A stretch of DNA of 64,000 nt from Nemertoderma westbladi. Taxonomy: Eukaryota > Xenacoelomorpha > Nemertodermatida > Nemertodermatidae. Position 1 is the stretch's first letter; the number at the start of each line of letters is the position of its first letter. The stretch spans positions 39,737 through 103,736 of the forward strand of contig JAUCBJ010007236.1 in NCBI GenBank assembly GCA_032718475.1, in the 5' to 3' direction. Made by a program: the position numbers and the translations under genes. Positions 42,816 through 53,345 of the stretch are shown here, piece after piece. The notes under the pieces are model-generated. The model ran no database searches. It was not told where the DNA came from and was given only the letters and a program-made list of their open reading frames with translations.

Positions 42816-44458
42816 CACTCTGGTTCCCTACCTCGGTATTTATTCTCCTCTCCTGGTTCCCTACCTCGGTATCTATTCTCCACCCTGGTTCCCTACCTCG
42901 GTATTTATTCCCCACCCTGGTTCCCTACCTCGGTATTTATTCTCCACCCTGGTTCCCTACCTCGGTATTTATTCTCCACTCCTGGTTCCCTACCTCGGTA
43001 TTTATTCTCCACTCCTGGTTCCCTCCTACCTCGGTATTTATTCTCCACCCTGGTTCCCTCCTACCTCGGTATTTATTCTCCACTCTGGTTCCCTACCTCG
43101 GTATCTATTCTCCACCCTGGTTCTCTACCTCGGTATTTATTCCCCACCCTGGTTCCCTACCTCGGTATTTATTCTCCACTCCTGGTTCCCTACCTCGGTA
43201 TTTATTCTCCACTCCTGGTTCCCTACCTCGGTATTTACTCTCCATCCTGGTTCCCTCCTACCTCGGTATTTACTCCCCACCCTGGTTCTCTACCTCGGTA
43301 TTTATTCCCCACCCTCGTTCCCTACCTCGGTATTTATTCTCCACTCCTGGTTCCCTACCTCGGTATTTATTCTCCACTCCTGGTTCCCTACCTCGGTATT
43401 TACTCTCCATCCTGGTTCCCTCCTACCTCGGTATTTACTCCCCACCCTGGTTCCCTACCTCGGTATTTATTCTCCACCCTGGTTCCCTACCTCGGTATTT
43501 ATTCTCCTACCTGGTTCCCTACCTCGGTATTTATTCTCCACCCTGGTTCCCTACCTCGGTATTTATTCTCCACCCTGGTTCCCTACCTCGGTATTTATTC
43601 TCCACCCTGGTTCCCTACCTCGGTATTTATTCTCCACCCTGGTTCCCTACCTCGGTATTTATTCTCCACCCTGGTTCCCTACCTCGGTATTTATTCTCCA
43701 CCCTGGTTCCCTACCTCGGTATTTATTCTCCACCCTGGTTCCCTACCTCGGTATTTATTCTCCACCCTGGTTCCCTACCTCGGTATTTATTCTCCACCCT
43801 GGTTCCCTACCTCGGTATTTATTCTCCACCCTGGTTCCCTCCTACCTCGGTATTTATTATCCACCCTGCTGGTTCCCTACCTCGGTATTTATTCTCCACC
43901 CTGGTTCCCTACCTCGGTATTTATTCTCCACTCCTGGTTCCCTACCTCGGTATTTATCCTCCACCCTGGTTCCCTACCTCGGTATTTATTCTCCACCCTG
44001 GTTCCCTACCTCGGTATTTATTCTCCTACCTGGTTCCCTACCTCGGTATTTATTCTCCACCCTGGTTCCCTACCTCGGTATTCATTCTCCACCCTGGTTC
44101 CCTGCCTCGGTATTTATTCTCCACTCCTGGTTCCCTCCTACCTCGGTATTTATTCTCCACTCTGGTTCCCTACCTCGGTATTTATTCTCCACTCCTGGTT
44201 CCCTACCTCGGTATTTATTCTCCACCCTGGTTCCCTACCTCGGTATTTATTCTCCACCCTGGTTCCCTACCTCGGTATTTATTCTCCACCCTGGTTCCCT
44301 ACCTCGGTATTTATTCTCCACTCTGGTTCCCTACCTCGGTATTTATTCTCCACTCCTGGTTCCCTACCTCGGTATTTATTCTCCACTCCTGGTTCCCTAC
44401 CTCGGTATTAATTCTCCACCCTGGTTCCCTGCCTCGGTATTTATTCTCCACCTTGGTT

Positions 44459-44468
44459 CCCTACCTCG
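44459..44468 (-). other. 5' splice donor of E6, first of a series of identical donors
   Basis: CGAG|GTAGGG on the minus strand sits exactly at the exon/array boundary. The same string recurs in essentially every array 1 unit, so the true donor cannot be told from downstream copies by its core sequence alone. The phase 0 assignment fits the end of E6. Confidence 0.75.
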
Positions 44469-44698
44469 GTATTAATTCTCCACTCCTGGTTCCCCTTTTT
44501 GTGGTGGCAATGTGTCGTCGTAACGCTGCCGTTTCTCTTTATGCCATCGAGACACATCTTATCGTTGGTCAGCTCCTTGGCTCGGGTATAAGCGAAGAAC
44601 TGGCGCCCGCCGCCGTTGTGACAAGTTTTTAAGGTCGGGAATTTCGAATCAGTTTTTCCTCCTCCATCGAAGCACAGTTGTGATTGGTCAACTTTTAA
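44465..44698 (-). CDS. GalNAc-T exon E6: first part of the C-terminal beta-trefoil lectin domain
   Basis: This is a 234 nt, phase 0-0 exon of 78 codons. The acceptor is ACAATTTTGTAG before 44698 and the donor is ACCGAG|GTAGGG after 44465. The translation begins LKVDQSQLCFDGGGK, continues CHNGGGRQFFAYTRAKEL and NDKMCLDGIKRNGS, and ends THCHHKKGNQEWRINTE. These are the LC.D, CH...GGxQFF, CLD and CHxxKGNQxW signatures of the first two trefoil repeats of the lectin domain in animal polypeptide GalNAc-transferases, which binds GalNAc already on the substrate. The third repeat is absent and should lie beyond position 1. The exon's last 30 nt are the parent of array 1. The exonic spelling is AATTAAT, so the exon lacks the AATAAA present in the array units; both spellings encode Ile-Asn. 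If the donor is ignored, translation stops after VGNQGGE. Confidence 0.9.
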
Positions 44699-45288
44699 CT
44701 ACAAAATTGTCACGAATTAAATTTTTAATGAAAATTACTATAATGTCAAAACCCTAAAATTTAAAACTTAAAACGCAATATCGCATAGGTAGATAGATAG
44801 ATTTATTTATATATTATGCAAACAATAGAAACCAATACATTAACTCAGTAAAATTATTAATGTATAGTAAGTATTGTCCAACATAACATAAAGGATAACC
44901 CCTAAAGCTTTGCAGCTTATTTCCAAGGGGGTCCTTCAAGTTACTTGGTTACCAATACAAACTAAACTAACTACTGTATATAGAATAATTATATAATTTA
45001 AACTAAATAAGATACAAGAAATACAAAATTGATCATTATTACTAATTATTGCACATGCACCTATTTAATATTGAACTAAACTAAATACTGCTATTGACTA
45101 CTAGTTTTCAATATACGGTTACAGTACGAAACGTTTTTAATTTTTGAACATATATAAAACAACATTTTTAGGTTTTAGTCCACCAAAACCTAAAAAAACG
45201 AATTTTCATATTACACAAAAATTTAGATATTAAACTTTTAGATAAGCTACTGCTGAGCTCCGAGTAGGGCTGTGCTTATTAAACTTAC
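44699..45288 (-). other. Intron between E5 and E6 (590 bp)
   Basis: AT-rich sequence with donor GCT|GTAAGT at the 45289 side and acceptor TTTTGTAG at the 44698 side. It holds a short AGAT tract at 44790-44802. The stretch around 44800-44960 (with CCCCTAAAGCTTTGCAGC) has the look of a dispersed invertebrate repeat that I cannot name. I see no gene in it. Confidence 0.8.
44790..44802. repeat. Short (AGAT)n microsatellite
   Basis: About three AGAT repeats in the AT-rich intron between E5 and E6. There is no apparent function. Confidence 0.8.
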
Positions 45289-45428
45289 AGCTCCAGCGTA
45301 ATCGAGATAAACATTAATCGGGGCCTCAGGCCAAATATTATCTAAATACCAGCGGAATGGTTTGCAATGTAGTCTATCTCGAATCAAATGTCTTTCTGTA
45401 AGATCACCAACTTCCATCAAATATGCGG
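45289..45428 (-). CDS. GalNAc-T exon E5: end of catalytic domain and linker to lectin
   Basis: This is a 140 nt exon. The acceptor is TTCACTTTTTAG and the donor is GGAGCT|GTAAGT. It starts with two nt that complete a Ser codon begun in E4 (T+CC) and ends in phase 0. It reads SAYLMEVGDLTERHLIRDRL, then HCKPFRWYLDNIWPE, then APINVYLDYAGA. The GD(V/L)(S/T)xR...LxCKxFxWYLxNxxPE block is the conserved end of the GT27 catalytic region, just before the lectin domain, and E6 joins in frame with the expected lectin start. If the donor is not used, the frame runs a few residues to a stop at ...GAQQ, which would give a lectin-less protein. I regard splicing as the normal outcome because the donor is near consensus. 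Confidence 0.9.
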
Positions 45429-45543
45429 CTAAAAAGTGAAATCATTAGTATAAGTTTTAAAACTACTTTTTATTTGTTTTATTACATAGTAAATTAGTAA
45501 TTTCCATATCACTCTTTCAATTAATCTAGGCTATGTAACTTAC

Positions 45544-45721
45544 ATGGGTTATAAAGGTACCAAATATATTTGTATTCATCAAGCCAAACTTCAACAGAAC
45601 GTTTCGTGTTTTTTGTTACGATCCCAGTTCCACCGGGCCACGAATACGGGGTGGATTTCCGGAATATGTGGCCGACGTGACTGCAGGTTACTGTGAGTAA
45701 CCGTCCACCACACTGCCAGAT
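45544..45721 (-). CDS. GalNAc-T exon E4: IWQCGG and metal-binding His segment
   Basis: This is a 178 nt exon. The acceptor is TGTTTCCCTACAG|ATCTGG and the donor is CCCAT|GTAAGT. It starts in phase 0 after E3, giving EISLR-IWQCGGR, and ends one nt into the next codon. It reads [20 protein letters not shown] and then [11 protein letters not shown], and ends [12 protein letters not shown]. The GT27 signature (E)ISxRxWQCGG is complete across the E3/E4 junction. SHVGHIFRK contains the conserved His that, with the DxH motif of E1, coordinates Mn2+ in this family. Array 2 lies in the intron just upstream in the transcript, and its repeat unit copies this exon's acceptor and first 7 nt. Confidence 0.94.
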
Positions 45722-45737
45722 CTGTAGGGAAACATAA
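45722..45737 (-). other. 3' splice acceptor of E4
   Basis: The minus strand reads ATTATGTTTCCCTACAG immediately before ATCTGG. A second potential acceptor (CTCTCCCAACAG|ATCTGG) lies 63 nt upstream at 45785 in the last array unit, and similar ones recur about every 43 nt. The listed site is chosen because only it yields R-IWQCGG without an insertion. Confidence 0.85.
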
Positions 45738-45746
45738 TATGTGAAT

Positions 45747-48700
45747 GGGAAAGAGATGTGGTATGGGAAAGTAAGCAGCCAGATCTGTTGGGAGAGAGAT
45801 GTGGTATGGGAAAGTAAGCAGCCAGATCTGTTGGGAGAGCGATGTGGTATGGGAAAGTAAGCGGCCAGATCTGTTGGGAGAGAGATGTGGTATGGGAAAG
45901 TAAGCAGCCAGATCTGTTGGGAGAGAGATGTGGTATGGGAAAGTAAGCAGCCAGATCTGTTGGGAGAGAGATGTGGTATGGGAAAGTAAGCAGCCAGATC
46001 TGTTGGGAGAGCGATGTGGTATGGGAAAGTAAGCGGCCAGATCTGTTGGGAGAGTGATGTGGTATGGGAAAGTAAGTAGCCACATCTGTTGGGAGAGCGA
46101 TGTGGTATGGGAAAGTAAGCGGCCAGATCTGTTGGGAGAGTGATGTGGTATGGGAAAGTAAGTAGCCACATCTGTTGGGAGAGCGATGTGGTATGGGAAA
46201 GTAAGCGGCCAGATCTGTTGGGAGAGAGATGTGGTATGGGAAAGTAAGCAGCCAGATCTGTTGGGAGAGAGATGTGGTATGGGAAAGTAAGCAGCCAGAC
46301 TGTTGGGAGAGAGATGTGGTATGGGAAAGTAAGCAGCCAGACTGTTGGGAGAGAGATGTGGTATGGGAAAGTAAGCGGCCAGATCTGTTGGGAGAGAGAT
46401 GTGGTATGGGAAAGTAAGCGGCCAGATCTGTTGGGAGAGAGATGTGGTTTGGGAAAGTAAGCAGCCAGATCTGTTGGGAGAGATATGTGGTATGGGAAAG
46501 TAAGCAGCCAGATCTGTTGGGAGAGTGATGTGGTATGGGAAAGTAAGCAGCCAGATCTGTTGGGAGAGAGATGTGGTATGGGAAAGTAAGCAGCCAGATC
46601 TGTTGGGAGAGAGATGTGGAATGGAAAAGTAAGCGGCCAGATCTGCTGGGAGAGAGATGTGGTATGGGAGAGTAAGCCGCCAGATCTGTTGGGAGAGAGA
46701 TGTGGTATAGGAAAGTAAGCGGCCAGATCTGCTGGGAGAGAGATGTGGTATGGGAGAGTAAGCATCCAGATCTGTTGGGAGAGAGATGTGGTATGGGAAA
46801 GTAAGCGGCCAGATCTGCTGGGAGAGAGATGTGGTATGGGAGAGTAAGCCGCCAGATCTGTTGGGAGAGAGATGTGGTATAGGAAAGTAAGCAGCCAGAT
46901 CTGTTGGGAGAGAGATGTGGTATGGGAGAGTAAGCAGCCAGATCTGTTGGGAGAGAGATGTGGTATGGGAAAGTAAGCAGCCAGATCTGTTGGGAGAGAG
47001 ATGTGGTATGGGAGAGTAAGCAGCCAGATCTGTTGGGAGAGAGATGTGGTATGGGAAAGTAAGCAGCCAGATCTGTTGGGAGAGAGATGTGGTATGGGAG
47101 AGTAAGCAGCCAGATCTGTTGGGAGAGAGATGTGGTATGGGAAAGTAAGCAGCCAGATCTGTTGGGAGAGAGATGTGGTATGGGAAAGTAAGCAGCCAGA
47201 TCTGTTGGGAGAGAGATGTGGTATGGGAGAGTAAGCAGCCAGATCTGTTGGGAGAGATATGTGGTATAGGTAAGTAAGCAGCCAGATCTGTTGGGAGAGA
47301 GATGTGGTATGGGAAAGTAAGCAGCCAGATCTGCTGGGAGAGAGATGTGGTATGGGAGAGTAAGCAGCCAGATCTGTTGGGAGAGAGATGTGGTATGGGA
47401 AAGTAAGCAGCCAGATCTGTTGGGAGAGTGATGTGGTATGGGAAAGTGAGCGGTCAGATCTGTTGGGAGAGAGATGTGGTATGGGAAAGTGAGCGGTCAG
47501 ATCTGTTGGGAGAGAGATGTGGTATGGGAGAGTAAGCAGCCAGATCTGTTGGGAGAGAGATGTGGTATGGGAAAGTAAGCAGCCAGATCTGTTGGGAGAG
47601 AGATGTGGTATGGGAAAGTAAGCAGCCAGATCTGTTGGGAGAGAGATGTGGTATGGAAAAGTGAGCGGTCAGATCTGTTGGGAGAGAGATGTGGTATGGG
47701 AGAGTAAGCAGCCAGATCTGTTGGGAGAGAGATGTGGTATGGGAAAGTAAGCAGCCAGATCTGTTGGGAGAGAGATGTGGTATGGGAAAGTAAGCAGCCA
47801 GATCTGTTGGGAGAGAGATGTGGTATGGGAAAGTAAGCAGCCAGATCTGTTGGGAGAGAGATGTGGTATGGGAAAGTAAGCAGCCAGATCTGTTGGGAGA
47901 GAGATGTGGTATGGAAAAGTGAGCGGTCAGATCTGTTGGGAGAGAGATGTGGTATGGGAAAGTAAGCAGCCAGATCTGTTGGGAGAGAGATGTGGTATGG
48001 GAAAGTAAGCAGCCAGATCTGTTGGGAGAGAGATGTGGTATGGGAAAGTAAGCAGCCAGATCTGTTGGGAGAGAGATGTGGTATGGGAAAGTAAGCAGCC
48101 AGATCTGTTGGGAGAGAGATGTGGTATAGGAAAGTAAGCAGCCAGATCTGTTGGGAGAGAGATGTGGTATGGGAAAGTAAGCAGCCAGATCTGTTGGGAG
48201 AGCGATGTGGTATGGGAAAGTAAGCAGCCAGATCTGTTGGGAGAGAGATGTGGTATGGAAAAGTGAGCGGTCAGATCTGTTGGGAGAGAGATGTGGTATG
48301 GAAAAGTGAGCGGTCAGATCTGTTGGGAGAGAGATGTGGTATGGGAAAGTAAGCAGCCAGATCTGTTGGGAGAGAGATGTGGTATGGAAAAGTGAGCGGT
48401 CAGATCTGTTGGGAGAGAGATGTGGTATGGGAGAGTAAGCAGCCAGATCTGTTGGGAGAGAGATGTGGTATGGGAAAGTAAGCAGCCAGATCTGTTGGGA
48501 GAGAGATGTGGTATGGAAAAGTGAGCGGTCAGATCTGTTGCGAGAGAGATGTGGTATGGGAGAGTAAGCAGCCAGATCTGTTGGGAGAGAGATGTGGTAT
48601 GGGAAAGTAAGCGGCCAGATCTGCTGGGAGAGAGATGTGGTATGGGAGAGTAAGCAGCCAGATCTGTTGGGAGAGAGATGTGGTATGGGAAAGTAAGCAG

Positions 48701-51700
48701 CCAGATCTGTTGGGAGAGAGATGTGGTATGGAAAAGTGAGCGGTCAGATCTGTTGGGAGAGAGATGTGGTATGGAAAAGTGAGCGGTCAGATCTGTTGGG
48801 AGAGAGATGTGGTATGTGAGAGTAAGCAGCCAGATCTGTTGGGAGAGAGATGTGGTAGGGGAAAGTAAGCAGCCAGATCTGTTGGGAGAGATATGTGGTA
48901 TAGGAAAGTAAGCAGCCAGATCTGTTGGGAGAGAGATGTGGTAGGGGAAAGTAAGCAGCCAGATCTGTTGGGAGAGATATGTGGTATAGGAAAGTAAGCG
49001 GCCAGATCTGTTGGGAGAGAGATGTGGTAGGGGAAAGTAAGCAGCCAGATCTGTTGGGAGAGATATGTGGTATAGGAAAGTAAGCAGCCAGACTGTTGGG
49101 AGAGAGATGTGGTATAGGAAAGTAAGCAGCCAGATCTGTTGGGAGAGAGATGTGGTATGGGAAAGTAAGCAGCCAGATCTGTTGGGAGAGAGATGTGGTA
49201 TGGGAAAGTAAGCAGCCAGATCTGTTGGGAGAGAGATGTGGTATGGAAAAGTGAGCGGTCAGATCTGTTGGGAGAGAGATGTGGTATGGGAGAGTAAGCA
49301 GCCAGATCTGTTGGGAGAGAGATGTGGTATGGGAAAGTAAGCAGCCAGATCTGTTGGGAGAGAGATGTGGTATGGGAAAGTAAGCAGCCAGATCTGTTGG
49401 GAGAGAGATGTGGTATGGGAAAGTAAGCAGCCAGATCTGTTGGGAGAGAGATGTGGTATGGGAAAGTAAGCAGCCAGATCTGTTGGGAGAGAGATGTGGT
49501 ATGGAAAAGTGAGCGGTCAGATCTGTTGGGAGAGAGATGTGGTATGGGAAAGTAAGCAGCCAGATCTGTTGGGAGAGAGATGTGGTATGGGAAAGTAAGC
49601 AGCCAGATCTGTTGGGAGAGAGATGTGGTATGGGAAAGTAAGCAGCCAGATCTGTTGGGAGAGAGATGTGGTATGGGAAAGTAAGCAGCCAGATCTGTTG
49701 GGAGAGAGATGTGGTATAGGAAAGTAAGCAGCCAGATCTGTTGGGAGAGAGATGTGGTATGGGAAAGTAAGCAGCCAGATCTGTTGGGAGAGCGACGTGG
49801 TATGGGAAAGTAAGCAGCCAGATCTGTTGGGAGAGAGATGTGGTATGGAAAAGTGAGCGGTCAGATCTGTTGGGAGAGAGATGTGGTATGGAAAAGTGAG
49901 CGGTCAGATCTGTTGGGAGAGAGATGTGGTATGGGAAAGTAAGCAGCCAGATCTGTTGGGAGAGAGATGTGGTATGGAAAAGTGAGCGGTCAGATCTGTT
50001 GGGAGAGAGATGTGGTATGGGAGAGTAAGCAGCCAGATCTGTTGGGAGAGAGATGTGGTATGGGAAAGTAAGCAGCCAGATCTGTTGGGAGAGAGATGTG
50101 GTATGGAAAAGTGAGCGGTCAGATCTGTTGCGAGAGAGATGTGGTATGGGAGAGTAAGCAGCCAGATCTGTTGGGAGAGAGATGTGGTATGGGAAAGTAA
50201 GCGGCCAGATCTGCTGGGAGAGAGATGTGGTATGGGAGAGTAAGCAGCCAGATCTGTTGGGAGAGAGATGTGGTATGGGAAAGTAAGCAGCCAGATCTGT
50301 TGGGAGAGAGATGTGGTATGGAAAAGTGAGCGGTCAGATCTGTTGGGAGAGAGATGTGGTATGGAAAAGTGAGCGGTCAGATCTGTTGGGAGAGAGATGT
50401 GGTATGTGAGAGTAAGCAGCCAGATCTGTTGGGAGAGAGATGTGGTAGGGGAAAGTAAGCAGCCAGATCTGTTGGGAGAGATATGTGGTATAGGAAAGTA
50501 AGCAGCCAGATCTGTTGGGAGAGAGATGTGGTAGGGGAAAGTAAGCAGCCAGATCTGTTGGGAGAGATATGTGGTATAGGAAAGTAAGCGGCCAGATCTG
50601 TTGGGAGAGAGATGTGGTAGGGGAAAGTAAGCAGCCAGATCTGTTGGGAGAGATATGTGGTATAGGAAAGTAAGCAGCCAGACTGTTGGGAGAGAGATGT
50701 GGTATAGGAAAGTAAGCAGCCAGATCTGTTGGGAGAGAGATGTGGTAGGGGAAAGTAAGCAGCCAGATCTGTTGGGAGAGATATGTGGTATAGGAAAGTA
50801 AGCAGCCAGATCTGTTGGGAGAGAGATGTGGTAGGGGAAAGTAAGCAGCCAGATCTGTTGGGAGAGATATGTGGTATAGGAAAGTAAGCAGCCAGATCTG
50901 TTGGGAGAGATATGTGGTATAGGAAAGTAAGCAGCCAGATCTGTTGGGAGAGAGATGTGGTAGGGGAAAGTAAGCAGCCAGATCTGTTGGGAGAGATATG
51001 TGGTATAGGAAAGTAAGCGGCCAGATCTGTTGGGAGAGAGATGTGGTAGGGGAAAGTAAGCAGCCAGATCTGTTGGGAGAGATATGTGGTATAGGAAAGT
51101 AAGCAGCCAGACTGTTGGGAGAGAGATGTGGTATAGGAAAGTAAGCAGCCAGATCTGTTGGGAGAGAGATGTGGTATGGGAAAGTAAGCAGCCAGATCTG
51201 TTGGGAGAGAGATGTGGTATGGGAAAGTAAGCAGCCAGATCTGTTGGGAGAGAGATGTGGTATGGAAAAGTGAGCGGTCAGATCTGTTGGGAGAGAGATG
51301 TGGTATGGGAGAGTAAGCAGCCAGATCTGTTGGGAGAGAGATGTGGTATGGGAAAGTAAGCAGCCAGATCTGTTGGGAGAGAGATGTGGTATGGGAAAGT
51401 AAGCAGCCAGATCTGTTGGGAGAGAGATGTGGTATGGGAAAGTAAGCAGCCAGATCTGTTGGGAGAGAGATGTGGTATGGGAAAGTAAGCAGCCAGATCT
51501 GTTGGGAGAGAGATGTGGTATGGAAAAGTGAGCGGTCAGATCTGTTGGGAGAGAGATGTGGTATGGGAAAGTAAGCAGCCAGATCTGTTGGGAGAGAGAT
51601 GTGGTATGGGAAAGTAAGCAGCCAGATCTGTTGGGAGAGAGATGTGGTATGGGAAAGTAAGCAGCCAGATCTGTTGGGAGAGAGATGTGGTATGGGAAAG

Positions 51701-53345
51701 TAAGCAGCCAGATCTGTTGGGAGAGAGATGTGGTATAGGAAAGTAAGCAGCCAGATCTGTTGGGAGAGAGATGTGGTATGGGAAAGTAAGCAGCCAGATC
51801 TGTTGGGAGAGCGACGTGGTATGGGAAAGTAAGCAGCCAGATCTGTTGGGAGAGAGATGTGGTATGGAAAAGTGAGCGGTCAGATCTGTTGGGAGAGAGA
51901 TGTGGTATGGAAAAGTGAGCGGTCAGATCTGTTGGGAGAGAGATGTGGTATGGGAAAGTAAGCAGCCAGATCTGTTGGGAGAGAGATGTGGTATGGAAAA
52001 GTGAGCGGTCAGATCTGTTGGGAGAGAGATGTGGTATGGGAGAGTAAGCAGCCAGATCTGTTGGGAGAGAGATGTGGTATGGGAAAGTAAGCAGCCAGAT
52101 CTGTTGGGAGAGAGATGTGGTATGGAAAAGTGAGCGGTCAGATCTGTTGCGAGAGAGATGTGGTATGGGAGAGTAAGCAGCCAGATCTGTTGGGAGAGAG
52201 ATGTGGTATGGGAAAGTAAGCGGCCAGATCTGCTGGGAGAGAGATGTGGTATGGGAGAGTAAGCAGCCAGATCTGTTGGGAGAGAGATGTGGTATGGGAA
52301 AGTAAGCAGCCAGATCTGTTGGGAGAGAGATGTGGTATGGAAAAGTGAGCGGTCAGATCTGTTGGGAGAGAGATGTGGTATGGAAAAGTGAGCGGTCAGA
52401 TCTGTTGGGAGAGAGATGTGGTATGTGAGAGTAAGCAGCCAGATCTGTTGGGAGAGAGATGTGGTAGGGGAAAGTAAGCAGCCAGATCTGTTGGGAGAGA
52501 TATGTGGTATAGGAAAGTAAGCAGCCAGATCTGTTGGGAGAGAGATGTGGTAGGGGAAAGTAAGCAGCCAGATCTGTTGGGAGAGATATGTGGTATAGGA
52601 AAGTAAGCGGCCAGATCTGTTGGGAGAGAGATGTGGTAGGGGAAAGTAAGCAGCCAGATCTGTTGGGAGAGATATGTGGTATAGGAAAGTAAGCAGCCAG
52701 ACTGTTGGGAGAGAGATGTGGTATAGGAAAGTAAGCAGCCAGATCTGTTGGGAGAGAGATGTGGTAGGGGAAAGTAAGCAGCCAGATCTGTTGGGAGAGA
52801 TATGTGGTATAGGAAAGTAAGCAGCCAGATCTGTTGGGAGAGAGATGTGGTAGGGGAAAGTAAGCAGCCAGATCTGTTGGGAGAGATATGTGGTATAGGA
52901 AAGTAAGCAGCCAGATCTGTTGGGAGAGATATGTGGTATAGGAAAGTAAGCAGCCAGATCTGTTGGGAGAGAGATGTGGTATGGGAAAGTAAGTAGCCAC
53001 ATCTGTTGGGAGAGAGATGTGGTATGGAAAAGTGAGCGGTCAGATCTGTTGGGAAAGAGATGTGCTATAGGAAAGTAAGCAGCCAGACTGTTGGGAGAGA
53101 GATGTGGTATGGGAAAGTAAGCAGCCAGGTCTGTTGGGAGAGATATGTGGTATGGGAAAGTAAGCAGCCAGACCTTTGTGAGAGAGATGTGGTATGGGAA
53201 AGTAAGCAGCCAGATCTGTTGGGAGAGAGATGTGGTATGGGAAAGTAAGCAGCCAGACCTTTGTGAGAGAGATGTGGTATGGGAAAGTAAGCGGCCAGAT
53301 CTGCTGGGAGAGAGATGTGGTATGGGAGAGTAAGCCGCCAGATCT
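45747..53345 (-). repeat. Minisatellite array 2, 43 bp unit, about 177 copies, seeded by the E4 acceptor junction
   Basis: Head-to-tail array filling most of the 7.8 kb intron between E3 and E4. On the plus strand a unit has GGGAAAGTAAGCAGCC, then AGATCTGTTGGGAGAG, then AGATGTGGTAT. On the sense (minus) strand it reads CATCTCTCTCCCAACAG|ATCTGGC, a polypyrimidine tract, AG acceptor and the first 7 nt of E4, followed by TGCTTACTTTCCC. Common variants are GTGAGCGGTC, GTAGGGG, GTATAGG and a 41 bp CAGACTG form. Because 43 is 1 modulo 3 and the unit is stop-poor on the minus strand, long minus frames appear (for example 45521-46765 and 51923-53398), but these are repeat artefacts apart from the E4 part of the first. 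Nearly every unit contains a BglII site (AGATCT). Confidence 0.93.
47600..52960. repeat. Higher-order block copies inside array 2 (offsets 1,590 and 2,019 bp)
   Basis: A long block of array 2 recurs three times. The rare CGAGAGAGAT form lies at 48541, 50131 and 52150. GTATGTGAGA lies at 48812, 50402 and 52421. A GTATGGAAAA marker lies at 47651, 49241 and 51260. The offset from block 1 to block 2 is 1,590 bp and from block 2 to block 3 is 2,019 bp. Blocks 2 and 3 share GCGACGTGG (near 49793 and 51811), whereas block 1 has GCGATGTGG (48203), so 2 and 3 are the closest pair. Outer limits are approximate. Confidence 0.85.

Larger units (their letters stand above)
1..44464 (-). repeat. Minisatellite array 1, 32-33 bp unit, about 1,350 copies, seeded by the E6 donor junction
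   Basis: An uninterrupted head-to-tail array runs from the left window edge to the donor of exon E6. On the plus strand each unit has the core TTCCCTACCTCGG followed by TATTTATTCTCC and a variable spacer (CACTCCTGG, CACCCTGG, CACTCTGG, TACGTGG, TTCGTGG). On the minus strand, which is sense for the GalNAc-T gene, a full 33 bp unit reads GNQEWRINTEV. This equals the last 10 codons of E6 plus the GTA that begins the intron. Most units are 32 bp and some are 34-38 bp, so no frame stays coding. Nearly every unit carries AATAAA and a GAG|GTAGGG donor-like site on the sense strand. The copy number is the length divided by about 32.8 bp, not an exact count. The array is best read as intron; the next lectin exon should lie beyond its left end. 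Confidence 0.93.

Noticed and set aside
1-44464. Centromeric or telomeric satellite
   Set aside because: The array abuts a GalNAc-T exon flush at its donor and copies that exon's end, which fits an intronic minisatellite. The unit is not a telomere motif.
1-44464. Array 1 as a coding repeat region extending the lectin domain (GNQEWRINTEV repeated)
   Set aside because: Most units are 32 bp and break the frame. The first units after E6 already give a stop (VGNQGGE then stop), and the third lectin repeat is still missing.
44500-44632. Plus-strand tail ...VAMCRRNAAVSLYAIETHLIV... after array 1
   Set aside because: It is the antisense of lectin exon E6, which has the CLD and CHxxKGNQ motifs and proper splice sites on the minus strand.
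44800-45240. Possible dispersed SINE- or LINE-like tail around CCCCTAAAGCTTTGCAGC
   Set aside because: I cannot define ends, target duplications or a family from one copy.
45747-53345. CRISPR array
   Set aside because: Regular spacing, but the whole 43 bp unit is conserved with no unique spacers, and the context is a eukaryotic intron.
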